From NCBI RefSeq assembly GCF_014637175.1, contig NZ_BMEV01000022.1, positions 1 to 43,769 of the forward strand: a DNA stretch of 43,769 nt, in the 5' to 3' direction. Below, piece after piece: positions 7,586 through 15,565 of the stretch. The stretch comes from Compostibacillus humi. Lineage in GTDB: Bacteria; Bacillota; Bacilli; Bacillales; Amphibacillaceae. The notes beneath the pieces were generated by a model that was not told where the DNA came from, did no database searches, and worked only from the letters and a program-made list of their open reading frames with translations. The position numbers and the translations under genes were made by a program. The first letter of the stretch is position 1. The number at the start of each line of letters is the position of its first letter.

Positions 7586-8335
7586 TTACATTTGAAAACC
7601 ATGATTCTTGTAAACATTCATTGCTTCTTCGCTTAACAGAAATCGGTAAACTTCTTCCACAGCTCTTTGTTTTTTCATATCATTTTCTCCTGCGATAATG
7701 CCAATAAAATATTCTATTTCGCTGTAAAGCCGGGAATCAATTGGAATCATCGTTAACTCTTTTCTCTGCTGGGCATCGCTGCGGTAAACAATACCGGCAT
7801 CAATCGTTCCTTGCTGTACTAATGTCACTACATGGCGGGCATCCTTGGCATATACAACTTGATCGTGCAAACTTTCCCATAGTCCCATATTCTCCAATGC
7901 CTCTTTTGCATACGTGCCGGCAGGGACTGCTTTCGGCGTGCCGATGGCAATTCTCCCCTGTGGCGGAGAAGCATGTCCGACGTTGTCCGTCCGCATAATC
8001 CAAACTAACTCGTTATGTACAAGCAAACTTCCGGTTTTAATTATTCCTGCATCAATCAGTTGTTCATAATCTTTTTTCGAGGCGGACAAAAAAAGGTCAA
8101 TGGGAGCACCATACTCAATTTGTCTCCTTAACGAGCCTGAGCCGCCAAAATTATACAGTATCTCCACCTGCGGCATTTCCCCTTCCAGCTCCTCTTTCAG
8201 TTCAAACAGGCTGTCAGCGAGACTGGATGCAGCGGAAACAGTAATTTGAATTTTCTCTGTCGATTCTGAGGTGGAACAAGCTGCAAGGAAAAGAGGCAAT
8301 AAGAGAATAAACAAACATTTATAACGAGCTGCCAT
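7586..8335 (-). CDS. modA: Molybdate-binding lipoprotein ModA
   Basis: 249 residues. The signal peptide ends in the lipobox LAAC (about residues 17-20), so this is a lipid-anchored solute-binding protein. The ModA core is seen in VSAASSLADSLFELK, NFGGSGSLRRQIEYGAPIDLFLSA and DARHVVTLVQQGTIDAGIVYRSDA. The start overlaps the end of moaB by 17 bases, and modB follows 16 bases downstream, so all belong to one transcript from mobA on. Confidence 0.95.
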   Translation of the reverse strand: MAARYKCLFILLLPLFLAACSTSESTEKIQITVSAASSLADSLFELKEELEGEMPQVEILYNFGGSGSLRRQIEYGAPIDLFLSASKKDYEQLIDAGIIKTGSLLVHNELVWIMRTDNVGHASPPQGRIAIGTPKAVPAGTYAKEALENMGLWESLHDQVVYAKDARHVVTLVQQGTIDAGIVYRSDAQQRKELTMIPIDSRLYSEIEYFIGIIAGENDMKKQRAVEEVYRFLLSEEAMNVYKNHGFQM

Positions 8336-8825
8336 TTTTTATATCCTTTTGCAATTCCGTTATAAAGTGGAGGAGCTCCGGCAAAATCAGTTTCTCCATC
8401 GCGAGTCTTACTGCACCGGTGGAGCCTGGCAGGCAAAATACGATGCGGCGATTCGCTACCCCGCATGATGCCCGCGACAATATCGCCTTCGAACCGATAT
8501 CCAGCTGAAAGCTAAGTATACGAAATAGTTCGCCAAATCCTGGAACCAATTTATCATATAAAGGCTCGACGGCTTCAATCGTCACGTCCCGCTCTGCTAT
8601 TCCTGTCCCGCCACTGATTAAAACTGCTTCAATATTCTCGTCACGAACAGCGAGGGTAACAATATTTTTAATTTGCTTTATGTCATCCGAAACGATTTCG
8701 TAAGTATGGACATGATGGCCATCTTTGCGGAGCAGTTCCATAATCTGCATCCCGCTTTTATCTGTTTCCTTCGTTCGCGTATCGCTTACCGTAATGACGG
8801 CACATGCAACGGAATCCTTTTTCAA
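8319..8825 (-). CDS. moaB: Molybdopterin adenylyltransferase-type protein MoaB
   Basis: 168 residues. MoaB/MogA-fold protein: SDTRTKETDKSG, then ISGGTGIAERDVTIEA, then the C-terminal CLPGSTGAVRLAMEKLILPEL. In bacteria lacking MogA, MoaB-like proteins are expected to adenylylate molybdopterin before Mo insertion by MoeA. The start is TTG at 8825, overlapping the mobA stop as TTGA with GGAGGGG at good spacing, so translation is coupled. Confidence 0.92.
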   Translation of the reverse strand: MKKDSVACAVITVSDTRTKETDKSGMQIMELLRKDGHHVHTYEIVSDDIKQIKNIVTLAVRDENIEAVLISGGTGIAERDVTIEAVEPLYDKLVPGFGELFRILSFQLDIGSKAILSRASCGVANRRIVFCLPGSTGAVRLAMEKLILPELLHFITELQKDIKNGSSL

Positions 8826-9415
8826 TCCATTCCCCTCCTTTTTGCAATATATGTTTCAAAATCCCATTGCCGATTAATATTAATAAACGGTTTTTCATTT
8901 TCCATTGCCACTTCGCAAACATTGGGGATTTCCTTTAACCATTGGTGAACTGAACGTTTTCCACGGCTTAATTGTAAGGAAAGCGAATCTTTCACCGAAT
9001 GGTGATAAATAGCGATGAGGGGCTCCTTTTTCCCGTTGACAACAGGAATTACGGCTTGTACCGGTTCTTGGCAGTAAGGAAGCATTACCCGAAAAACATT
9101 TTCATCGATAAATGGAACATCGACAGGGACAACGGCATACCACGGATAGGAAAAACGTTCCATTGCCGAATATATTCCTGCCAGCGGTCCATGACCTGTA
9201 TATTGTTCCATATCTTTCACTACATCATATTCGCCCTTTCCAAAAAATGGTTTCAAATCTTCATTAGTAACAATTATCATTCGTTTTACAAATGGCATCA
9301 ACGCCTTTACCGAGCGCATATAAAAGGGTTGTCCATCGATTGTTGCAAAGGCTTTGGGAGAACCGAAACGACGGGATTTCCCGCCGGCAAGAACGATGCC
9401 GCCTGCCGTAATCAT
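8822..9415 (-). CDS. mobA: Molybdenum cofactor guanylyltransferase MobA
   Basis: 197 residues from the ATG at 9415. The longer open frame upstream (to 9535) covers the fnr promoter region and is not used. The nucleotide-binding signature LAGGKSRRFGSPKA is at residues 9-22, with VVPVDVPFIDE further on. MobA adds GMP to Mo-molybdopterin to make the bis-MGD used by NarG. First gene of a minus-strand unit mobA-moaB-modA-modB, divergent from fnr. Confidence 0.93.
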   Translation of the reverse strand: MITAGGIVLAGGKSRRFGSPKAFATIDGQPFYMRSVKALMPFVKRMIIVTNEDLKPFFGKGEYDVVKDMEQYTGHGPLAGIYSAMERFSYPWYAVVPVDVPFIDENVFRVMLPYCQEPVQAVIPVVNGKKEPLIAIYHHSVKDSLSLQLSRGKRSVHQWLKEIPNVCEVAMENEKPFININRQWDFETYIAKRRGMD

Positions 9416-9458
9416 TTTTTCGCCTAGCCTCCTATATATTACAACTTTATGAACACTT

Positions 9459-9474
9459 TGTGACATATTTAACA
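9459..9474. promoter_or_regulatory. Imperfect FNR-type box between mobA and fnr
   Basis: TGTGACATATTTAACA has one mismatch from TGTGA-N6-TCACA, in the right half. A CATATT -10-like hexamer (9497-9502) lies about 33 bp from the centre in the fnr direction. This fits autoregulation of fnr and could also act on mobA. Confidence 0.5.
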
Positions 9475-9568
9475 AATTTGCATTTTCATTAACATTCATA
9501 TTCCCAATCGATGTTACAATAAAAATAGACAACATAGACGTCTTATGGGAAAAGGAGATGGACGGCCA

Positions 9569-10291
9569 TTGAGAACCAGTTTATTTTTAAACTCACGGAC
9601 AAGCGGGGAAATAATATCGGAAGATCTTCGCAGCTTGCTCGAATCTTTAGGACGGACGAGACAAGTAGATAAAAACGATTTTATTTTTCGCGAAGGTTCC
9701 GATGCCCAAGAAATTTATATTATTAAATCCGGCCTCGTACAAGTTACGAAGCTGACCGCCGATGGAAAAGAGCTGATTTTAAGAATTTGCCGAAAATCGG
9801 ATATTGTCGGGGAATTAACTTTGTTTAGCGACAATCCGAAGTATTTGCTTAGCGGAAAAGCATTGCAGCCAACGGACGTTCTCGTCATTCAAAAAGATAT
9901 TTTGGAAGAAACACTCCTTAGCAACCAAAGCCTCGCTTTCGAATTTATGCGCTGGACCCACAACCATATGCGGAAATTCCAGTCGAAAATTAGAGACCTT
10001 CTCTTAAACGGAAAAAAAGGTGCACTCTATTCTACCTTAATTCGCCTCTCCAACAGTTACGGAATTAAAAGGGAAGACGGGATTTTAATCGATTTGATTT
10101 TAACGAATCAAGATTTGGCAAAATTCTGTGCTGCCACCCGGGAAAGCGTCAACCGAATGCTCGGAAAGTTACGGAAAGACGGAATAATATCGATCGAAAA
10201 ATCAGGAAAAATTTTTATTAAAGATATCCAATACTTAAAGGACGAGATTGGCTGTGAAGACTGCCCGATCGAAATTTGCAATATTAACTAG
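9569..10291 (+). CDS. fnr: Anaerobic regulator Fnr (Bacillus type, C-terminal Fe-S)
   Basis: 240 residues from a TTG at 9569, which has AAAGGAG at proper spacing; the ATG at 9545 lacks a site and its codons overlap the Shine-Dalgarno. Crp-family layout: cyclic-nucleotide-binding-like beta barrel (about 20-130), dimer helix with QSKIRDLLLNGKKGALYSTLIRL, and helix-turn-helix with AATRESVNRMLGKLRKDG. The C-terminal cysteines CEDCPIEIC (about 229, 232, 237) match the three Cys ligands of the [4Fe-4S] cluster in B. subtilis Fnr. It senses oxygen and activates nar and related genes. The gene ends tail-to-tail with mobB, the two stop codons sharing CTAG. Confidence 0.95.
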   Translation: MRTSLFLNSRTSGEIISEDLRSLLESLGRTRQVDKNDFIFREGSDAQEIYIIKSGLVQVTKLTADGKELILRICRKSDIVGELTLFSDNPKYLLSGKALQPTDVLVIQKDILEETLLSNQSLAFEFMRWTHNHMRKFQSKIRDLLLNGKKGALYSTLIRLSNSYGIKREDGILIDLILTNQDLAKFCAATRESVNRMLGKLRKDGIISIEKSGKIFIKDIQYLKDEIGCEDCPIEICNIN

Positions 10292-10785
10292 GTCTTCTTC
10301 ATTTCTTTCATATACCATTTGACAACGAAAGCCAACTGTTCGGCAGAAAAAACCGGAAAACCCCAAGACCTTCCCTTGATAGGAACCCGGGAAACGATTG
10401 CTTGTATGTTCGTCAGCTGCTCCACCAAGGAAAGGTCTTTCGTATTTCGGATCATAACAATTTTCGGATAGGGCGCCGTTTTAAACCCTTCAATGATAAG
10501 AATATCGAGGCGAAATGACTGAAATAAGTCTATCATTTGCTCGAGCTGCCAATCTTTTTCCTTTGTTATTTGCAGCATCCCTTCCCCTTTCACGCCAGAG
10601 ACGACGGCACCGTTTCTCCGATGGGACTCGCTGTCCTTGTTGTAAATTCCTGCAGGGGTTCCGCCATGTCCATGGTGTTTTAGCGAGCCAACGAGAAACC
10701 CTTTATTTCGCAAATAGGAAATAAACTCGTTAGCCAGCGCCGTTTTCCCGCTATTTTTATACCCGACGATTTGGATAATGTCCAC
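10288..10785 (-). CDS. mobB: Molybdopterin-guanine dinucleotide biosynthesis protein MobB
   Basis: 165 residues, GTG start at 10785 after GGAGGATAAT. The P-loop GYKNSGKTALANEF is at the N-terminus, with LKHHGHGG and IIEGFKTAPYPKIVMIR typical of MobB GTPases, which assist MobA. It is the last gene of the moaA-moeB-moeA-moaE-moaD-mobB run, one base after the moaD stop. Its stop overlaps that of fnr by the palindrome CTAG. Confidence 0.94.
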   Translation of the reverse strand: MDIIQIVGYKNSGKTALANEFISYLRNKGFLVGSLKHHGHGGTPAGIYNKDSESHRRNGAVVSGVKGEGMLQITKEKDWQLEQMIDLFQSFRLDILIIEGFKTAPYPKIVMIRNTKDLSLVEQLTNIQAIVSRVPIKGRSWGFPVFSAEQLAFVVKWYMKEMKKT

Positions 10786-10786
10786 A

Positions 10787-11020
10787 TTATCCTCCGCTGA
10801 CAGGCGGCAGGAAAGCTACCGTATCCCCAGGCTGAATCCGATCTTCATCTTCCGCATAATCCTCATTAATGGCAACCATTACTTTATCCAGCTGTTTGAT
10901 GCCATATTTGTCGATAAGGACATCCTTTAATTCGGTTACAGTCATATGGCCTGCTTTAAGCTTAATTTTTGCCTTTCCTGTCTTTTCCTGCAATTCGGCA
11001 AACAAAAGGACTTGAATCAA
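10787..11020 (-). CDS. moaD: Molybdopterin synthase sulfur carrier subunit MoaD
   Basis: 77 residues, beta-grasp ubiquitin-like fold ending in the required Gly-Gly (FLPPVSGG), which is adenylylated by MoeB and then thiocarboxylated. The TTG start at 11020 overlaps the moaE stop as TTGA, so the two synthase subunits are translationally coupled. Confidence 0.95.
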   Translation of the reverse strand: MIQVLLFAELQEKTGKAKIKLKAGHMTVTELKDVLIDKYGIKQLDKVMVAINEDYAEDEDRIQPGDTVAFLPPVSGG

Positions 11021-11490
11021 TGTTTATCCCCCTTAATTATTGGTTTTCCTTCCGCATAAGAAACCGTTTCTGACTGATTGCCAATCCACATCTCCCCGTC
11101 TTCCCAATGTTCTTTTTTCCAAATTGGCACGATCTGTTTAATCCGTTCCATCGCATATTCATTGGCTGCATATGCTTCCTTCCGATGGGGAGCAGAAACA
11201 GCAACGACAACGGCGGTATCTGAAATTTGCAATTCCCCGATTCGGTGGGTAATGGCAATTTTTACATCCGGCCATTTCCCGCATACTTCTTCTCCCACCT
11301 GCCGCAGCATTTTTTCCGCCATCGATACGTAGGCTTCATATTTTAAATAGAGAGTCCTTCGGCCTTTTGTCCACTCCCTTACGGTTCCAATAAAAGTCGT
11401 AATCGCTCCGGCTTCCCTTCTCACCACTTTTGCAATTACCTTTTCGATTTGAATCGGTTCTTCTACGATTTCAAACAAGTGATTTTCCAT
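11017..11490 (-). CDS. moaE: Molybdopterin synthase catalytic subunit MoaE
   Basis: 157 residues. MoaE converts cPMP to molybdopterin using sulfur from MoaD. Visible family segments are GAITTFIGTVREWTKGR, LKYEAYVSMAEKM, HRIGELQISDTAVVVAVSAPHR and the catalytic-lysine region IVPIWKKEHWEDGEMWIG. ATG at 11490 after GGGGGATCCA. Located in the moaA-to-mobB operon. Confidence 0.96.
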   Translation of the reverse strand: MENHLFEIVEEPIQIEKVIAKVVRREAGAITTFIGTVREWTKGRRTLYLKYEAYVSMAEKMLRQVGEEVCGKWPDVKIAITHRIGELQISDTAVVVAVSAPHRKEAYAANEYAMERIKQIVPIWKKEHWEDGEMWIGNQSETVSYAEGKPIIKGDKH

Positions 11491-11499
11491 TGGATCCCC

Positions 11500-12783
11500 C
11501 TAAAACTTCATTTTAATAAATCTGTCAAACTCTTGGCCGTCCTGTGACTCGACAAAGAGAACAGTTACTGCCGTTCCCTTTTTATATCCTGCCGTTCCTC
11601 CTTGAAGCACGATAAAACCGTTTGCCGCACCAAGAGAGGAAATGGCGTTCGATTTATCTAATCCTACTGGTTTGGCAACGAGCGTATCCTTTTCAAAACC
11701 GATATATCCGCGGACAAACCGGGTAAATGGGTTTGGTTTCGGAAATTCTGCAGAAAGAACGGCTTGCCCTGCCGGCAAAAAGGGATTTGTGCTTCCTAAA
11801 AATTCCCGTATCAGCGGCCTTACAAAAAGTTCACAGCCGACAAAACATGCGGAAGGGTTCCCCGACAAGCCGAAGAGCAATTTTCCGTCCAACTCGGCTA
11901 CCGTCGTTACACTTCCCGGCCGCATTTTTATTTTATTAAACAGGACGTTGGCTCCCAATCTTTCATAAATAGCGGGCAAATAATCATAGTCACCGACAGA
12001 CACGCCGCCGGTCGTTATGAGGAAATCAACTTCTTCCAATGTATTCTTCACTTGCCGATAGCACGTCTCCAAATTATCGCTAGTTTGACCGTAATACACC
12101 GGTTCTCCGCCTGCACGGATGATTTGTGAATACACCATATAGGCATTGCTGTTGCGGATTTTCCCCGGTTGAAGCTCCTCATCCACTTCCAATAACTCGC
12201 TCCCGGTGGCAATAATGCCAACTTTTGGCTTGCGGCTGACAGGGACTCGTTGATACCCGAATGTAGCAAGAATTGCCGTTACCCCCGGATGAATATACGT
12301 CCCCTTCTCCAGGATTACAGTACCTTTTTTTGTATCTTCACCGGCAAAGGAAATATTCGTTCCTTTCTGAATAGGCTTTTTAATCTGCATTAATGTACGG
12401 CCGTCTTTTTCTATTTCCTTTGTTGCCTCGAGCATAATGACGGCGTCACATCCGGAAGGAATTTGGGCGCCGGTCATAATCCGGACAGCTTCGAAGGGGC
12501 CAACTTTTTCCGGATAGACAGATCCAGCACCTACCGTCCCTTTCACCTCGAACCATACCGGTTTTTCCCTTGTTGCTTGCAAAGTATCCATTGACCGTAA
12601 CGCGTAACCGTCATAGGGGGAGCGGTCGAAGGGCGGTACCGGATGGGTAGCGACAATGTCCGCTCCCAAAAACCGGCCAAAGCAATTTTCAATGGGAACA
12701 AACTCCGCCTCCCCATATTTTCGATATTCATAGAGTCGTGAAATTGCTTCAGCTACTGGAATCGGCTTCCTTCTTTCAACCAT
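11500..12783 (-). CDS. moeA: Molybdopterin molybdotransferase MoeA
   Basis: 427 residues, full length. It inserts molybdate into adenylylated molybdopterin. N-terminal PPFDRSPYDGYALR, the GAQIPSGCDAVIMLE segment, the MoCF domain TTGGVSVGDYDYL and LFGLSGNPSACFVGCELFVRP are all present. It lies 12 bases after moeB and 9 bases before moaE in one operon. Confidence 0.96.
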   Translation of the reverse strand: MVERRKPIPVAEAISRLYEYRKYGEAEFVPIENCFGRFLGADIVATHPVPPFDRSPYDGYALRSMDTLQATREKPVWFEVKGTVGAGSVYPEKVGPFEAVRIMTGAQIPSGCDAVIMLEATKEIEKDGRTLMQIKKPIQKGTNISFAGEDTKKGTVILEKGTYIHPGVTAILATFGYQRVPVSRKPKVGIIATGSELLEVDEELQPGKIRNSNAYMVYSQIIRAGGEPVYYGQTSDNLETCYRQVKNTLEEVDFLITTGGVSVGDYDYLPAIYERLGANVLFNKIKMRPGSVTTVAELDGKLLFGLSGNPSACFVGCELFVRPLIREFLGSTNPFLPAGQAVLSAEFPKPNPFTRFVRGYIGFEKDTLVAKPVGLDKSNAISSLGAANGFIVLQGGTAGYKKGTAVTVLFVESQDGQEFDRFIKMKF

Positions 12784-12795
12784 TTCCGTTCCCCC

Positions 12796-13803
12796 TTAAC
12801 CAGCTACTTGATGGTAAATGCTTCTTGCTTTTTCTAGCGAATCGGTGCCGTGAATTAACGTTCTGCCGTCCTGAAAAAATACGAGCCGATAAGATTCATA
12901 TTCAACCGATAATAAATACTCATTCTTGATGACTTTCCCCATTTCCTGCAGCCTTTCTGCCAATAAATCCAAATTTAAATGTTTTTTCGAGCGAATTTGC
13001 ACCGTATTTCGTCCGCAAAGTATTTCTGTTTTTGTCTCGCCTGCTGCTTTAAGCGCCGGATAGACCGGATGATTGCCGCACGTAGGACATGAATCCTTTT
13101 TCGCCCGCTTTACATTCCATTGCTGGTACATATTGTTCCATACATCAAAGGCAACAAACCGGGTGCGGAGATGGTCATAATCTTCCACAAGTATTTTCAA
13201 AGCTTCAGCCGTCTGGTGGGCGACCACCATTTGCACGGCAGAAACGATGACGCCGACCGAATCACAAGTAGCTCCCGATACGGGGACCGAATCTAACAAA
13301 CATTGCAGACATGGTGTTTCACCTGGTAGGACGGTAAATGTCATTCCTGTACTCCCTGCACAGGAACCAAAAATCCATGGTATCCTTCGTTGATGGCAGA
13401 TGTCGTTCAGCATCAGCCGTGCATCAAAATTATCCGTTGCATCGATGACAAGATCTGCCGTTTCCAGCATAGAAGACAGCATATTTGGGGAAACATCGGC
13501 AACATGGGCATCAATCTCTACCGCTCCGTTAATTTCCTGCAGTTTTTGCATTGCAGCAATTGCTTTTGGCATCTGCTCTGCCACGTCTTTTTCCGTATAT
13601 AATTGCTGCCTGTGCAAATTGCTTAATTCGACATAATCCCGATCGGCAATCGTTAATTTTCCGATGCCTGCCCGTACGAGGTTTTCTGCATTGGCAGAAC
13701 CTAACGCTCCGCAGCCCAGGATGAAAACATGTTTCTGACTCAGGCGTTTCTGGCCTTCTTTTCCGATATGCTTAAATAATATTTGCCGGGAATACCTTTC
13801 CAC
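12796..13803 (-). CDS. moeB: MoaD-activating enzyme MoeB (ThiF/E1 family)
   Basis: 335 residues, GTG start at 13803. The E1-like adenylyltransferase has the Rossmann GCGALGSANAENLVRAG, RDYVELSNLHRQQLY, DATDNFDARLMLND and paired zinc motifs CLQC (about 182-185) and CPTC (about 239-242). It adenylylates the MoaD C-terminus. The C-terminal extension (about 250-335) lacks a recognisable rhodanese Cys motif. Length and the tail also fit ThiF-type E1 enzymes, but the operon settles the Moco role. Confidence 0.9.
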   Translation of the reverse strand: MERYSRQILFKHIGKEGQKRLSQKHVFILGCGALGSANAENLVRAGIGKLTIADRDYVELSNLHRQQLYTEKDVAEQMPKAIAAMQKLQEINGAVEIDAHVADVSPNMLSSMLETADLVIDATDNFDARLMLNDICHQRRIPWIFGSCAGSTGMTFTVLPGETPCLQCLLDSVPVSGATCDSVGVIVSAVQMVVAHQTAEALKILVEDYDHLRTRFVAFDVWNNMYQQWNVKRAKKDSCPTCGNHPVYPALKAAGETKTEILCGRNTVQIRSKKHLNLDLLAERLQEMGKVIKNEYLLSVEYESYRLVFFQDGRTLIHGTDSLEKARSIYHQVAG

Positions 13804-13815
13804 TCTACTCTCACC

Positions 13816-14826
13816 CTAACCGCCTATATAGGACATTTCAATTTTCTTTTTATGTTTTGCCGTCTCCATTGTCCGTTCGTCGGAGTAACGGTCACTGCGC
13901 TGATTCCAGATCCGGACAATGGCATTTTTTATGTCTTCGTTTGTTTTTTCGCTGCGCAGCAGCTCCCGCAAATCATACCCTTTTTCTGCAAATAAACACG
14001 TATATAGCTTTCCGTCGGCCGCAATTCTGATCCGGGTACAGGAGGAGCAGAAAGATTCGGAAACGGAAGTTATAAAGCCGACTTCTGTATTTGTCCCTTT
14101 ATACCGGTAACGTTTCGCAACTTCCCCCAAATATGCAGAAGGTACAGGCTCCAATTCAAAATGTTCGGATAATTTATGGTATATTTCTTTCTTTGTAATA
14201 ACTTTACTGTAATCCCAGCCGTTCGTCTGGCCGACATCCATAAATTCGATAAATCTTAATGTGATTCCCAAGTCTTTAAAATATGTCGCCATCGGGAGAA
14301 TTTCCTGTTCATTCATCCCTTTTTTTACAACCATATTGACTTTTACTTGCAATCCTGTTTCTCTTGCTTTTTCAATCCCTTTTAATATCCGTTCCGGACC
14401 GACACCGCTATCATTAATTTGCTTGAAAAGCTGTTCGTCTAGAGCATCCAAACTGACGTTAATTCTTTTCAGCCCCGCTTCCTTTAAAGCATCCGCCTTC
14501 ACTGCCAGCAAGGTGCCGTTCGTTGTTAAACCGATATCTTCCAATCCATTTATCTTGGCCAATTTTTCAATTAATACGGGCAAATCTTTGCGCAGCAGCG
14601 GTTCTCCCCCGGTTAGGCGAATCTTTCGAATCCCTAAGGCGACGAAAATTTGTGCCAGCCGTTCGATCTCTTCAAAGGACAGTAACGCCTCCCGCGGCAA
14701 AAAGACAAAATCTTTTCCAAAAATTTCCCTCGGCATACAGTAGGTACACCGGAAATTGCAACGGTCGATGACCGAAATGCGAAGATCTTCCATCGGTCTG
14801 CCAAACTTATCCATTATTTTTTTCAA
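13816..14826 (-). CDS. moaA: GTP 3',8-cyclase MoaA (radical SAM)
   Basis: 336 residues from a TTG at 14826 with GGGGAG at the right spacing; the ATG at 14814 would be too far from it. Radical SAM Cys triad [17 protein letters not shown], and the second C-terminal cluster [18 protein letters not shown] are present. The C-terminus ends in Gly-Gly (SYIGG), needed for activity. It forms 3',8-cyclo-7,8-dihydro-GTP, the first step of the pathway. It heads the six-gene Moco operon, 82 bases downstream of the membrane protein gene at 14909. Confidence 0.97.
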   Translation of the reverse strand: MKKIMDKFGRPMEDLRISVIDRCNFRCTYCMPREIFGKDFVFLPREALLSFEEIERLAQIFVALGIRKIRLTGGEPLLRKDLPVLIEKLAKINGLEDIGLTTNGTLLAVKADALKEAGLKRINVSLDALDEQLFKQINDSGVGPERILKGIEKARETGLQVKVNMVVKKGMNEQEILPMATYFKDLGITLRFIEFMDVGQTNGWDYSKVITKKEIYHKLSEHFELEPVPSAYLGEVAKRYRYKGTNTEVGFITSVSESFCSSCTRIRIAADGKLYTCLFAEKGYDLRELLRSEKTNEDIKNAIVRIWNQRSDRYSDERTMETAKHKKKIEMSYIGG

Positions 14827-14908
14827 TAAATAATCTCCCCTCCTCCGCTCTCATACCATTATAAGTCCATGTTAGCAGAAATATCACTTCTTCATGGTCG
14901 TTGTTCTT

Positions 14909-15385
14909 CTATAATAACAGATGAATCCCGATTAGGAAAAACAATAATATTCCTAACCGCAAATGAAGCCGCCGCATTTTGCCTGACGGTTTTACGAGCC
15001 GCAGCCATCCTGTCGCCACCATGGCAATTAAATTGAGCAGCGCGAGAAGACCAAACATCATCTTTCCGTTTTGCCAAGTAAATCCAAATGTATTCCATAC
15101 CGCTATACCGTGCAAAAGAATAAATACTAAGGCGAGGGTTCCTGTCCAGCGGTGATATGGCATAGCTTTGCGCGACAGATTTGCCAGCTTTATTTTAATT
15201 TGCCGGTCCTTTGCTTGACGAATGGTGGAAAAAACAGCATTCCTTGTCCAATTATATAAAAAGAAGAGAAAACCGATTGCTCCGAAAATAATATGTATCT
15301 TTAACAATGGAAAGGAAAAATGGGATGCAACCTTCCATAATAAAAGACAGAATAAAATAAAATTGAAATAAAACCAGTAGCTCAT
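14909..15385 (-). CDS. Putative heme-binding/ferric-reductase-like membrane protein, 158 aa
   Basis: 158 residues from the ATG at 15385 (GGAGGGAAAGTT site). Four or five hydrophobic helices carry spaced His residues: IHIIFGAIGF, PYHRWTGTLALVFILLHG, and HLRLGILLFFLIGIHLLL. This pattern is reminiscent of b-type heme membrane proteins (cytochrome b561/ferric reductase-like). I do not recognise the exact family. It is divergent from narK and precedes moaA, so it may share the FNR-type box at 15463-15478. Confidence 0.55.
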   Translation of the reverse strand: MSYWFYFNFILFCLLLWKVASHFSFPLLKIHIIFGAIGFLFFLYNWTRNAVFSTIRQAKDRQIKIKLANLSRKAMPYHRWTGTLALVFILLHGIAVWNTFGFTWQNGKMMFGLLALLNLIAMVATGWLRLVKPSGKMRRLHLRLGILLFFLIGIHLLL

Positions 15386-15462
15386 AACTTTCCCTCCAGC
15401 AAATTCCATTCATGATTGTCTTGCCATATATGACTATTTAACCATGTAAACTCTTCAAGGCA

Positions 15463-15478
15463 AGTGAAAGAAATCACG
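15463..15478. promoter_or_regulatory. FNR-type box upstream of narK
   Basis: AGTGAAAGAAATCACG has two mismatches from TGTGA-N6-TCACA. It lies 88 bases before the narK start and about 77 bases before the divergent membrane-protein gene. Possible narK -10 elements are TTTAAT (15505-15510) and TATACT (15527-15532). Confidence 0.6.
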
Positions 15479-15565
15479 GATTTCCGATTTCTACCTCGAT
15501 TTTGTTTAATTTCCCCTGCAAAAACATATACTAATTGCTAGCTGAAAGAAAGGATAGATGATGTT

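Noticed and set aside
9416-9535. N-terminal extension of mobA
   Set aside because: The open frame continues upstream but encodes no MobA-like residues, and it overlaps the fnr promoter region. The ATG at 9415 starts five residues before the conserved LAGG motif region.
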